64,000 bases of DNA, from positions 1-64,000 of the forward strand of contig CAKTMK010000001.1 in NCBI GenBank assembly GCA_934574045.1, read 5' to 3'. The position numbers and the translations under genes were made by a program. Source of the DNA: an uncultured Oscillibacter sp. GTDB lineage: Bacteria > Bacillota > Clostridia > Oscillospirales > Oscillospiraceae. Within the stretch, counting starts at the first letter, position 1. Each line of letters begins with the position of its first letter. Below, in pieces: positions 42,582 to 50,696 of the stretch. The notes beneath the pieces are model-generated. The model was not told where the DNA came from and searched no databases. It saw nothing but the letters and a program-made list of their open reading frames with translations.

Positions 42582-43970
42582 TCAGTCCCCCTTCTGCACC
42601 GTCACGTCGTTGATCCACTTCCGGCTGCGCAGCCGCAGGATGCCCAGCGGCATCTTGCACAGGCACTCGGAATAAATGCTCAGACACACCAGCACCACCG
42701 GCGCGTCCAGCACAAGGCCCGTCAGCGCCGTCATCGGCACCGCCACCAGCCACAGCGGTCCCAGATCCAGCACCGCCGCCATCCGCGCGTCGCCGCCCGC
42801 CCGGAGCACGCCGGTGATATTGGAGATGTCAAAGGACTTGAGCGGCATGGTCACGATGTACACAAGGCACATATCCACCGCCGCCTGCCGGGCCGTGTCC
42901 GTCAGGTGGAACAGGGGATAGAGCACGGGGATGAACACCGTGGGCAGGAGCACCGCCAGCGCCGCGCCGATCACCAAGCCCAGCAGGAACGACACCGCCA
43001 GCAGGCAGCAGCTCACGCTGTATACCTCCTCCTGCTCCGCCCGCTCGCCGATGCGCTTGCCCACGATCACGGCGGTGGCACCCGCCACGCCGAAGCAGGC
43101 CACGGTGGAGAATTTGTCGATGTTGCCCATGATGGCATAAGCCGCCAGCATATCCGCGCTGATGGCCATGTGGCCCATGATGGCAGTCATCATGGCGGTG
43201 CCGAGGCCCCAGAGCGACTCGTTCACGATCACCGGCCCGGCATAGACCACCGCGCTCTTCACCATGGCCCGCCCCGGGCGGAGCAGCGCGCCGGGGATTA
43301 GCGGCACGCGGCGGCTGCGCAGCGCGTAGACCAGCACGATGAGAAACTCCACCACACGGGAGGCCAGCGTGGCCGCCGCCGCGCCCACGATCTCCATCCG
43401 GGGCGCGCCCAGATTTCCGAAGATCAGGCAGTAATTCAGACAGGTGTTGAGCAGCATGGACGCGGCAAAAACCTTCATCCCGAAGCCGGGATTCTCCGTG
43501 CTGCGCTGCATCCCGACGTACACCGAGCTGAGCGCGTTGAACACGTAGGAAACGCCCACGATGCGCACATAGGGCGCGCCCAGCCCGATCAGGCGGACGT
43601 TGTCCGTCACAAGGGCCATCACCTGCGTGGGAAACAGCAGCAGCACCAGCGCCGCCGCGCCGGAGACGGCGAGGCCCACATACGCGGCCACGCCCATCAC
43701 CCGGTTGATGGACTCGGCATCCCCCCGGCCCCAATACTGGCTCACCAGCACGGTCAGGCCGCTCATCAATCCGAAAATGATGACCTGCACCAGAAAAATA
43801 GGTGTGTTCGCAGCGGTGACGGCGGAGAGCTGGTCGTTGCCCAGCAGGCCCACCATGAAGGTGTCCACAAAGCCGAGGGAGGTTGTGATGAGATTTTGCA
43901 GGATGATGGGAAGCGCCAGCTTCCAGAGATGGCTGTAAAAGCCAGGTTTTTGGCGAAGTACGGAAAGCAT
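42582..43970 (-). CDS. MATE family efflux transporter
   Basis: A 462-aa membrane protein with about twelve helices that exports drugs or metabolites using Na+ or H+. It opens with LWKLALPIILQNLITTSLGFVDTFMVGLLG, the MATE signature, and repeats a related pattern in the second half. I chose the ATG at 43970 with GAGGT upstream; the longer frame adds 18 residues. Substrate is unknown. It is followed at once by rlmA. Confidence 0.9.
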   Translation of the reverse strand: MLSVLRQKPGFYSHLWKLALPIILQNLITTSLGFVDTFMVGLLGNDQLSAVTAANTPIFLVQVIIFGLMSGLTVLVSQYWGRGDAESINRVMGVAAYVGLAVSGAAALVLLLFPTQVMALVTDNVRLIGLGAPYVRIVGVSYVFNALSSVYVGMQRSTENPGFGMKVFAASMLLNTCLNYCLIFGNLGAPRMEIVGAAAATLASRVVEFLIVLVYALRSRRVPLIPGALLRPGRAMVKSAVVYAGPVIVNESLWGLGTAMMTAIMGHMAISADMLAAYAIMGNIDKFSTVACFGVAGATAVIVGKRIGERAEQEEVYSVSCCLLAVSFLLGLVIGAALAVLLPTVFIPVLYPLFHLTDTARQAAVDMCLVYIVTMPLKSFDISNITGVLRAGGDARMAAVLDLGPLWLVAVPMTALTGLVLDAPVVLVCLSIYSECLCKMPLGILRLRSRKWINDVTVQKGD

Positions 43971-44024
43971 GATTACCTCGGTCGTTTTCGATAGATTTTT
44001 TTGTTCCGCGCGGGACCCGCGCAC

Positions 44025-45158
44025 TCAAAGCATGGGGAACCGGGTCTCCCGGTGGCGGCGCAGAGCCGACGCCGCCGCGTCGATCTCCGCCTCCGTGGTC
44101 TCCGGGCCGAAGCTCAGGCGCACCACGCCCGCCGCCGTTCGCTTCTCCAGCCGCAGAGCCGCCGTCACCTGGCTGGGCTTGCCCTGATGGCAGGCCGACC
44201 CGGCGGAGATGCAGATGCCTGCGGCGGACAGGTCGTTGACCACGTTCTGGCTGGGCCAGCCGGGCATGGAGACGGACAGGATGTGGGGTGCCTGCCCCTT
44301 GGCGATGATCTGAAGGTCCGGGATCTCCGTCAGTTTCTCAATGGCATAGGCCCGGATACGGGCCATATGGGCCAGCTTCTCCTCCAGATGCTCCCGCCGC
44401 AGCGCTACCGCCTTGGCAAAGCCCGCAATCTGGGCGGTGGCCTCCGTCCCGGCGCGGAAGCCGGACTCCTGCCCCCCGCCGGGGAGCAGGGGACGGGGGC
44501 TGCGCACCCGCCCGCCGATGTACAGCGCGCCGATGCCCTTCGGCCCGCCGATCTTGTGAGCGGAGATGGAAACAAAGTCTGCCCCCAGCGCCCGCGCCGA
44601 GCAGGGGACCTTCAAAAAGCCCTGCACCGCATCGGTGTGCAGCAGGGTTTTTTCGTTTTTCTCTTTCAGTCCGGCGGCGATCTCCGCCACAGGGTAGACG
44701 TTGCCCGTTTCATTGTTCACCAGCATGACGCTCACCAGCGCCGTGTCCGGCCGGACGGCCTCCAGCACCCGCTCCGCGGGGATGCCGCCGTCATGGTCGG
44801 GCAGCAGGCGCGTGACCTCATAGCCCTCCTGCTCCAGCCAGCGGCACCGCTCCAGAATGGCGCTGTGCTCCACGGCGGTGGTGACGATGTGCTTTCCCAC
44901 CCGACGGTTCTGCCACAGGGCGGCGGTAAAGGCCCAGTTGTCCGACTCCGTGCCGCAGGAGGTGAAAAACAGCCGCCCCGGCTCGCAGTCCAGCGCCTCC
45001 GAGATCCCGGCGCGCCAGCCGTCCACCAGCCGCCGCGCCTGCTGCCCGTAAGCATACTGGGAGCTGGGGTTCCCGTATTCCTCCGTCAGCACGCGGTACA
45101 TCTCCTCCGCCACCTCCCGGGGCACGGGCGTAGTGGCGGCGTGGTCCAGATAGATCAT
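44025..45158 (-). CDS. Cysteine desulfurase (NifS/IscS-like)
   Basis: PLP enzyme that takes sulfur from cysteine for Fe-S clusters or tRNA thiolation. 377 aa. It opens MIYLDHAATTPV, has the PLP-Lys in SISAHKIGGPKG, and the active Cys in SAGSACHQG. The start at 45158 lies nine bases after AAGGAG; the frame continues 7 codons more. A short loop around the Cys suggests IscS/NifS group I. It stands alone: no iscU is in the window. Confidence 0.88.
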   Translation of the reverse strand: MIYLDHAATTPVPREVAEEMYRVLTEEYGNPSSQYAYGQQARRLVDGWRAGISEALDCEPGRLFFTSCGTESDNWAFTAALWQNRRVGKHIVTTAVEHSAILERCRWLEQEGYEVTRLLPDHDGGIPAERVLEAVRPDTALVSVMLVNNETGNVYPVAEIAAGLKEKNEKTLLHTDAVQGFLKVPCSARALGADFVSISAHKIGGPKGIGALYIGGRVRSPRPLLPGGGQESGFRAGTEATAQIAGFAKAVALRREHLEEKLAHMARIRAYAIEKLTEIPDLQIIAKGQAPHILSVSMPGWPSQNVVNDLSAAGICISAGSACHQGKPSQVTAALRLEKRTAAGVVRLSFGPETTEAEIDAAASALRRHRETRFPML

Positions 45159-45185
45159 TGAAAAACGCTCCTTCGGCATTGGGGC

Positions 45186-45214
45186 TTGCCCCCGGGATGG
45201 TTTGCAGGTATAAT
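45186..45214 (+). promoter_or_regulatory. Promoter of mtaB
   Basis: TTGCCC (45186-45191), 17 bases, TATAAT (45209-45214). The leader to mtaB is about 100 bases. The A/T-rich stretch at 45279-45310 may be part of the leader. Confidence 0.65.
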
Positions 45215-45320
45215 ATTCAGGACGGCCGGCCCGCCGCCGACGCTTTCCGCAGGCGCGGCCCCGTCACATCCGCAATTTTATTATTATATAGAAATCTATC
45301 GAAAATAGCAAGGAGAATCC

Positions 45321-46616
45321 ATGAAGATCGCCATTTATACGCTGGGCTGCAAGGTCAATCAATATGAGACGCAGGCCATGGAGCAGGAGCTGCGCCGCCG
45401 GGGGCACGAGGTCGTGCCCTTTTCCGGCGATGCGGATGCCTATGTGGTCAACACCTGCTCCGTCACCGCCGTCAGCGACCAGAAGTCCCGCCAGATGCTC
45501 TCCCGCGCCCGGCGGGAGCATCCGCAGGCGGTGGTGGCCGTATGCGGATGCTACGCCCAGACCCATCCGGAGGACGTGCGGAAGCTGGACGTGGATCTGA
45601 TCGCCGGAACCGGAGACCGGATGGGCTTTCTGGACCTGCTGGAGCAGGAGCTGGAGGACCGGCGGCCCATGGAGTCCATGGACCGGGCCTTTGACCGGCG
45701 GGAGTTTGAGGTCCTGCCCGCCGGGGGACTGGAGGGCCGCACCCGCGCCATGCTGAAGGTGGAGGACGGGTGCGTGAACTTCTGCTCCTACTGCATCATC
45801 CCCTACGCCCGGGGGCCGGTGCGCTCCCTGCCGCTGGAGACCGCCGTCCGCCGCGCCCGGGAGCTGGACGCGGCGGGCTACCGGGAGATCGTCCTCACCG
45901 GCATCGAGATCTCCTCGTGGGGCCGGGACCTGAAAAATGGGACGGAGCTGATCGACCTGATCGAGGGGCTGTGCGCCGCCGCGCCGGGTCTGCGGCTGCG
46001 GCTGGGCAGTCTGGAGCCGCGCACCGTGACGGAGGAGTTCTGCCGCCGGGCGGCGGCGCTGCCCGCGCTGTGTCCCCAGTTCCACCTTTCCATGCAGTCC
46101 GGCTGCGACGCCACGCTGCGGCGCATGAACCGGAAATACGACACCGCCCGGTATCTGGAATCCGTGACGCTGCTGAACCGGTACTTTGACCGCCCCGCCG
46201 TCACCACGGACATGATCGTGGGCTTCCCCGGCGAGACGGAGGAGGAATTTTCCGCATCGCTGACGTTCATCCGCCGCTGCGGCTTCGCCAAAATGCACAT
46301 CTTCCCCTACTCCATCCGCCCCGGCACCCCCGCGGCGGAGATGGAGCAGATCCCCCGGGCCGTGAAGGAAGCGCGGGCGAAGCGGGCCGCAGAGGCCGCG
46401 GAGGAAATGCACCGGGCGTACCTGCTGGGCTGCGTGGGGCAGGTCTATCCCGTTCTGTACGAGCAGGCGCGGGACGGCCGCTATTCCGGCCACGCGCCCA
46501 ATTATATGGAAGTCCTCGTTTCGAAGGACCCGGCCCTGCACAACCGCGTGATTCCCACCCGCATCACCGGCGTGGACGGCTCCGCCCTGCTGGGTGAATT
46601 GGAGGAAACGGTATGA
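45321..46616 (+). CDS. mtaB: tRNA t6A37 methylthiotransferase MtaB
   Basis: Radical SAM enzyme that adds a methylthio group to t6A37 in tRNAs. The 431-aa protein has the MTTase domain with Cys ligands C10 (YTLGCKVNQYET), C46 (NTCSVT) and C75 or C77, then the radical SAM cluster motif C151-x3-C155-x2-C158. The C-terminal TRAM domain follows. KVNQYE and the length fit MtaB rather than MiaB or RimO. AAGGAG precedes the ATG, and its stop overlaps the next start (ATGA). Confidence 0.94.
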   Translation: MKIAIYTLGCKVNQYETQAMEQELRRRGHEVVPFSGDADAYVVNTCSVTAVSDQKSRQMLSRARREHPQAVVAVCGCYAQTHPEDVRKLDVDLIAGTGDRMGFLDLLEQELEDRRPMESMDRAFDRREFEVLPAGGLEGRTRAMLKVEDGCVNFCSYCIIPYARGPVRSLPLETAVRRARELDAAGYREIVLTGIEISSWGRDLKNGTELIDLIEGLCAAAPGLRLRLGSLEPRTVTEEFCRRAAALPALCPQFHLSMQSGCDATLRRMNRKYDTARYLESVTLLNRYFDRPAVTTDMIVGFPGETEEEFSASLTFIRRCGFAKMHIFPYSIRPGTPAAEMEQIPRAVKEARAKRAAEAAEEMHRAYLLGCVGQVYPVLYEQARDGRYSGHAPNYMEVLVSKDPALHNRVIPTRITGVDGSALLGELEETV

Positions 46617-47188
46617 AAAGCCACTTCTTTGCCTATATCTCCCGTCTGCGGTTCATCTCCCGCTGGGCGCTGATGCGCAACACCGCGCCGGAAAACGTGC
46701 AGGAGCACTCCCACGAGACCGCCGTGCTGGCCCACGCGCTGGCGGTCATCCGCAATGAGCGGTTTGGCGGCCATGTGGACGCGGGCGCGGCGGCGGTGGC
46801 CGCGCTGTATCACGACGCGCCGGAGATCCTCACCGGCGACCTGCCCACGCCCATCAAATACTTCAACCCCGCCATCAAGACCGCCTATCAGGAAGTGGAG
46901 TCCGCGGCGGAACAGAAGCTGCTGGACCTGCTGCCGCCGGAGCTTCAGGGAGTGTACGCCCCCATCCTCCGCCAGTCCGACCCGGAGCTGCACGCGCTGG
47001 TGAAGGCGGCGGACAAGCTGTCGGCCTACATCAAATGCGTGGAGGAGCTGAAGGCCGGGAACGGCGAGTTCCGGGACGCGGCGGTCCAGACCCGCGCCGC
47101 GCTGGAGGCCATGGCCATGCCGGAGATGGACTACTTCCTCGAGACGTTCATGGACAGCTTTTCCCTCACGCTGGACGAGCTGAAATGA
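46613..47188 (+). CDS. HD-domain 5'-deoxynucleotidase, YfbR-like
   Basis: Hydrolyses deoxynucleoside 5'-monophosphates in the E. coli homologue. The 191-aa protein has the family pattern MRNTAPENVQEHSHETA, and metal-binding residues H32, H67 and D68 (YHDAPEILTGDLPTPIKY). The later AADKLSAYIKCVEE stretch holds the final Asp. It is translationally coupled to mtaB. Confidence 0.9.
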   Translation: MKSHFFAYISRLRFISRWALMRNTAPENVQEHSHETAVLAHALAVIRNERFGGHVDAGAAAVAALYHDAPEILTGDLPTPIKYFNPAIKTAYQEVESAAEQKLLDLLPPELQGVYAPILRQSDPELHALVKAADKLSAYIKCVEELKAGNGEFRDAAVQTRAALEAMAMPEMDYFLETFMDSFSLTLDELK

Positions 47189-47203
47189 TCTCTCCGTTCG
47201 CAG

Positions 47204-47237
47204 CACGCGCCCCGCGGCATCTGCCGCGGGGCGCGTG
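47204..47237 (+). terminator. Terminator after the YfbR-like gene
   Basis: A 16-bp stem (CACGCGCCCCGCGGCA / TGCCGCGGGGCGCGTG) with a 2-base loop, followed by TTCGTTTT. A second hairpin (GGCCATTCCGC..GCGGAATGGCC, about 47249-47281) follows but has no T tract. Confidence 0.8.
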
Positions 47238-47297
47238 TTCGTTTTATCCGGCCATTCCGCGCAGGTCCCGTGCGGAATGGCCCCGGCAGAAGAAACT

Positions 47298-47325
47298 GGC
47301 CCGCCCCTCAAAAGAGGAGCGGGCC
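47298..47325 (-). terminator. Terminator of the feo operon
   Basis: GGCCCGC..CCTC / GAGG..GCGGGCC with an AAAA loop. On the minus strand it is followed by AGTTTCTTC. It lies about 30 bases after the Cys-rich peptide gene. Confidence 0.65.
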
Positions 47326-47357
47326 GATTTTCCAGTCTCAGTACAGGCGCTTCGCGC

Positions 47358-47492
47358 TCATCTGCACTTTCCGCAGGAGCTGCAGTCGCCGGTGCAGGCG
47401 CCGCCGCCGCCCTTGTGAGACGATTTCCACAGGGAGCGGACGGCAAGGGCCAACGCCGCCGCCACTGCAAGCGAAACGATCACATAGCCCAT
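47358..47492 (-). CDS. FeoB-associated Cys-rich membrane peptide
   Basis: A 44-residue peptide too short for most ORF callers. It has one membrane helix (MGYVIVSLAVAAALALAV) and a Cys-rich end (CTGDCSSCGKC). This matches the small FeoB-associated Cys-rich proteins found after feoB in Clostridia. Its cysteines may bind iron or stabilise FeoB. AGGAAGG lies 8 bases before the ATG at 47492, and it follows feoB after 35 bases. The same frame continues upstream into feoB, but that part is spurious. Confidence 0.85.
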   Translation of the reverse strand: MGYVIVSLAVAAALALAVRSLWKSSHKGGGGACTGDCSSCGKCR

Positions 47493-47527
47493 AGAGAATG
47501 CCTTCCTTTCCAGCTCAGAGACGGGAG

Positions 47528-49723
47528 TTACTTCGCGGCGGAAGCCGCGGCAACAGAGGTCAGGTGCCGGGTGTCGTGCTCGGGACGATAGCCCTTGCGG
47601 AACAGCAGGTACACGATCGCCGCGACCAGCGCGAACGCCACCACGGTGAACAGGCCGAAGCCGACCTCGCCGGTGACCAGTCCGCCGATCTGATAGATGA
47701 TGAGCGCCGCCACATAAGCCCACAGGCACATGTACCCGATGGCGCCCCAGGTCCACTTGGCGTTGTTCATCTCACGCTTGATGGCGCCCATGGCCGCGAA
47801 GCAGGGAGCGCACAGCAGGTTGAACACCATGAAGGCGTACGCGCCCAGCGGAGAGTAATCCGCCGCGACCAGCGGCCAGATCTCGTCGCCGGCCTCAGAC
47901 AGCTCGCCGCCGAAGTGATACAGCACGCCGAAGATGTTGATGACGTTCTCCTTGGCGACCAGACCGCCGATGGTGGCCACGGCAGCCTTCCAGTTGCCGA
48001 AGCCCAGAGGAATGAACAGCCAGCAGATAGCGGAGCCGACGGCGGCCAGCAGGGAGTTGTCCTGATCCTCGACCAGGCCGAAGGCGCCGTTTTCAAAGCC
48101 GAACGCCTGTAGGAACCAGATCAGCACGGAGGCGATCAGGATCACGGAGCCGGCGCGCTTGATGAAGGACCAGCCGCGCTCCCAGGTGGCGCGCAGCACG
48201 TTGCCCACGGAGGGAGCGTGATAGGCGGGCAGCTCCATGACGAAAGGAGCCGGCTCACCGGCGAACGCCTTGAACTTCTTGAGCATGATGCCGGAGATGA
48301 TGATGGACGCCACGCCAAGGAAGTAGCAGGACGCAGCCACCAGCGCGGAGCCGCCGAAGAACGCGCCCGCGATCAGGCCGATGATGGGCAGCTTTGCGCC
48401 GCAGGGCATGAACGCCGTGGTCATGATGGTCATCTTGCGGTCGCGGTCCTGCTCAATGGTACGGGAGGCCATGATGCCGGGCACGCCGCAGCCGGTGGCC
48501 ACCAGCATGGGGATGAAGCTCTTGCCGGACAGGCCGAAGCGGCGGAACAGACGGTCCATGATGAAGGCGATACGGGCCATGTAGCCCACGTCCTCCAGAA
48601 TGGCCAGCAGCAGGAACAGCACCAGCATCTGAGGCACGAAGCCCAGCACCGCGCCGACGCCGGCCACGATGCCGTCTTGGATCAGGCCGTACAGCCAGGA
48701 TTCCTCGGCCACGCCCAGCGCGCCCAGAATGTTGTCAAACAGGCCGGGGACCCACTCGCCGAACAGCACGTCGTTGGCCCAGTCGGTGCCCATGGTGCCG
48801 ATGGAAACGGACCAGCCGCCCATAGCGATGGCGTAGATCAGAAACATCACTACCACGAAGATGGGCAGAGCCAGAACACGGTTGGTCACGATACGGTCGA
48901 TCTTGTCGGAGACGGACAGGCTGTGCTTGGCCCGCTTCTTCTTCACGGCCTTGGTGACCACGCCGTTGATGTACGCGTAGCGCTGGTTGGTGATGATGCT
49001 CTCGGCGTCGTCGTCCAGCTCCTTCTCGCAGTCGGCGATATGCTCCTCCAGATGGGCCAGCAGCGCCGCGTCCAGCTTCAGGCTCTCCAGCACCTTGCTG
49101 TCCCGCTCGAAGACCTTGATGGCGTACCAGCGCAGATAGCGCTCGTCCACCTTGCCCTGAATGGACTCCTCAATGTGGGCGATGGCGTGCTCCACCGAGC
49201 CGGTGAACACGTGGGGCAGCTCGCCGGCCTTCTTCGCCTGCGCCAGCGCCACGGCCTTCTCCGCCGCGGCCATACCGCCCTCGCCCTTCAGGGCGCTCAT
49301 CTCCACGACCTCGCAGCCCAGCGCCTCGCCCAGCTTGGCAAGGTCGATCTGGTCTCCGTTCTTGCGGACAAGGTCGATCATGTTCACCGCGACCACCACC
49401 GGCAGGCCCAGCTCGATGAGCTGCGTGGTCAGGTAGAGGTTGCGCTCGATGTTGGTGCCGTCCACAATGTTCAGGATCGCGTCCGGCTTTTCAGTCACCA
49501 GATACTCCCGGGCCACGACCTCCTCCAGCGTGTAGGGGGACAGGGAGTAGATGCCGGGCAGGTCCTGAATGATAACGTCCTTCTGGCCCTTCAGCTTTCC
49601 TTCCTTCTTCTCCACCGTGACGCCGGGCCAGTTGCCCACGTACTGATTGGAGCCGGTCAGGCTGTTGAACAGGGTCGTTTTGCCGCAGTTCGGGTTGCCC
49701 GCCAGCGCAATTTTAATGCCCAT
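47528..49723 (-). CDS. feoB: Ferrous iron transporter FeoB
   Basis: GTP-driven Fe(II) importer, 731 aa. N-terminal G domain: GNPNCGKTT (8-16), a switch region with GNWPGVTVEKKEG, DLPGIYSLSPY and NMID. The membrane part has two Gate motifs (MLVATGCGVPGIMASRT, and GLVAKENVINIFGV). Length is normal. It lies downstream of two feoA genes and has a palindrome at 49743-49758 in its leader. GAAGGAG precedes the ATG. Confidence 0.96.
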   Translation of the reverse strand: MGIKIALAGNPNCGKTTLFNSLTGSNQYVGNWPGVTVEKKEGKLKGQKDVIIQDLPGIYSLSPYTLEEVVAREYLVTEKPDAILNIVDGTNIERNLYLTTQLIELGLPVVVAVNMIDLVRKNGDQIDLAKLGEALGCEVVEMSALKGEGGMAAAEKAVALAQAKKAGELPHVFTGSVEHAIAHIEESIQGKVDERYLRWYAIKVFERDSKVLESLKLDAALLAHLEEHIADCEKELDDDAESIITNQRYAYINGVVTKAVKKKRAKHSLSVSDKIDRIVTNRVLALPIFVVVMFLIYAIAMGGWSVSIGTMGTDWANDVLFGEWVPGLFDNILGALGVAEESWLYGLIQDGIVAGVGAVLGFVPQMLVLFLLLAILEDVGYMARIAFIMDRLFRRFGLSGKSFIPMLVATGCGVPGIMASRTIEQDRDRKMTIMTTAFMPCGAKLPIIGLIAGAFFGGSALVAASCYFLGVASIIISGIMLKKFKAFAGEPAPFVMELPAYHAPSVGNVLRATWERGWSFIKRAGSVILIASVLIWFLQAFGFENGAFGLVEDQDNSLLAAVGSAICWLFIPLGFGNWKAAVATIGGLVAKENVINIFGVLYHFGGELSEAGDEIWPLVAADYSPLGAYAFMVFNLLCAPCFAAMGAIKREMNNAKWTWGAIGYMCLWAYVAALIIYQIGGLVTGEVGFGLFTVVAFALVAAIVYLLFRKGYRPEHDTRHLTSVAAASAAK

Positions 49724-49742
49724 GGTTTTCTCCTTCCATCAT

Positions 49743-49758
49743 GTTAGCTTATGCTAAC
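49743..49758. promoter_or_regulatory. Palindrome upstream of feoB, probable metal-dependent repressor site
   Basis: GTTAGC-TTAT-GCTAAC, perfect 6-bp arms with a 4-base spacer. The same arm layout occurs at the feo promoter (50334-50349). It lies about 20 bases before the feoB start, inside the operon. Confidence 0.6.
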
Positions 49759-49826
49759 TTATTTACCGAATAAACGGCGGTCCGAAAACCGCCCCGCTCC
49801 GCCGCACTGCGGCGGGATACCGTCCG

Positions 49827-50048
49827 TCAGTTGACCTCGATCATCTCCGCGTCGCCCTTGCGGACAGACAGCTCATAGCCCCGCACGTTCAGCTCCATCG
49901 GATCGCCCAGCGGCGCCACCTTGCGCACGAAGATCTCCGCGCCCTTGGTCAGGCCCATGTCCATGATGCGCCGCTTCGTGGCGCCCTCGCCGTGGAGCTT
50001 GACGATCGTGGCCGTCTCGCCAACCTTTACGTCCTTGAGTGTTTTCAT
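49827..50048 (-). CDS. feoA: FeoA domain protein (second copy)
   Basis: A 73-aa SH3-like FeoA protein that interacts with FeoB. It reads MKTLKDVKVGETATIVKLHG, then ATKRRIMDMGLTKGAEIFVRK and DPMELNVRGYELSVRK. It lies 18 bases after the first feoA and 103 bases before feoB. GGGAGG precedes the ATG at 50048; a longer frame upstream overlaps the other copy. Confidence 0.92.
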   Translation of the reverse strand: MKTLKDVKVGETATIVKLHGEGATKRRIMDMGLTKGAEIFVRKVAPLGDPMELNVRGYELSVRKGDAEMIEVN

Positions 50049-50065
50049 CGTACTTCCTCCCAATT

Positions 50066-50278
50066 TCAAATCATGATCCGGCTCGCCATGGTCTTGTCCA
50101 GCGCGATCCGGCTGTCCTTTACCTGTAAGATCAGATTCCCGGCGATCTCGCTGACCACGGTGACCACGCCGTCCACCACAAAGCCAAGCTCCGCCAGATG
50201 CTGGCGCACCTCGTCCTTGCCGGTGATCTTGCGGATCGTCACGGTCTCGCCCGTCTTCGCCATCGTCAAAGGCAGCAT
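50066..50278 (-). CDS. feoA: FeoA domain protein (first copy)
   Basis: A 70-aa FeoA protein starting at 50278, after GGAGGG. It reads MLPLTMAKTGETVTI, then RQHLAELGFVVDGVVTVVSEIAGNLILQVKDSRIALD. Its sequence differs clearly from the second copy, so the pair is not a recent duplication. The open frame extends 22 codons upstream into the leader. First gene of the feo operon. Confidence 0.92.
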   Translation of the reverse strand: MLPLTMAKTGETVTIRKITGKDEVRQHLAELGFVVDGVVTVVSEIAGNLILQVKDSRIALDKTMASRIMI

Positions 50279-50333
50279 AATAACCCTCCTTCGCCGCTGC
50301 GTGCAGCCGCAGACTTTGGTGTAAAAGCAGATG

Positions 50334-50349
50334 GTTAGGGACACCTAAC
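50334..50349. promoter_or_regulatory. Palindromic operator of the feo promoter
   Basis: GTTAGG-GACA-CCTAAC, perfect 6-bp arms, 4-base spacer, located just downstream of the -10. TTAGG..CCTAA arms resemble DtxR/IdeR-family boxes. A repressor bound here would block initiation when iron is plentiful. The repressor gene is not in the window. Confidence 0.7.
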
Positions 50350-50365
50350 TCCCTGATTTGTGCAA

Positions 50366-50394
50366 AGTTTAACACCGCTAACTGTTTTTGTCAA
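50366..50394 (-). promoter_or_regulatory. Promoter of the feo operon
   Basis: On the minus strand TTGACA (50389-50394), 17 bases, TAAACT (50366-50371) with TGT before the -10 (extended). The -35 is consensus. The spacer itself contains GTTAG..TTAAAC, a weaker relative of the operator. Confidence 0.8.
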
Positions 50395-50508
50395 GGTCTT
50401 TTCCCCTCAAAGCGGCGATTTTGGTTTGTTTCTCCTAACCTGTAAAAAGAAGGCTCCCAAAATTGGTTGTTTTCTACAGGATCGGGCAAATTGGCCGTGC
50501 AGGCAAAA

Positions 50509-50544
50509 AGCCGGCGGAGCCGCCGACCGGCCGCTCCGCCGGCT
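50509..50544 (-). terminator. Hairpin with minus-strand T tract
   Basis: AGCCGGCGGAGC / GCTCCGCCGGCT, followed on the minus strand by TTTTTGCC. The upstream minus-strand gene is the XRE regulator, which already has a stop at 50644-50673, so this is a second one. Confidence 0.7.
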
Positions 50545-50549
50545 TATAC

Positions 50550-50572
50550 ACGGCGCAGGATCCTCGCGCCGT
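50550..50572 (+). terminator. Small hairpin with plus-strand T tract
   Basis: ACGGCGC / GCGCCGT with a 9-base loop, then CGTTTTTC on the plus strand. No plus-strand gene precedes it, so its role is unclear. Confidence 0.45.
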
Positions 50573-50643
50573 CGTTTTTCAAAATCTTTTTCCTTCATGC
50601 GCTGGTTTTAAGTATTCTGGAAATCGTTCGCTGAAATGGCGGA

Positions 50644-50673
50644 AAAGGCTTCGCCCATCAGGGTGAAGCCTTT
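50644..50673. terminator. Terminator after the XRE regulator
   Basis: AAAGGCTTCGCCC / GGGTGAAGCCTTT with loop ATCA. On the plus strand it is followed by TTGATC, on the minus strand by TCCGCC after AAAGG..CCTTT. It ends the minus-strand gene starting at 51047. Confidence 0.7.
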
Positions 50674-50696
50674 TTGATCATCCGGCAGGCTGGAAT

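Larger units (their letters stand above)
50279..50696. other. Intergenic region between feoA and the XRE gene (no gene)
   Basis: A 418-base stretch. It holds the feo operator and promoter (50334-50394), a lone CCTAAC half-site at 50434-50439 and two adjacent hairpins of opposite sense (50509-50544 minus, 50550-50572 plus). The XRE-side terminator is at 50644-50673. No coding frame with an RBS was found. Confidence 0.65.
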
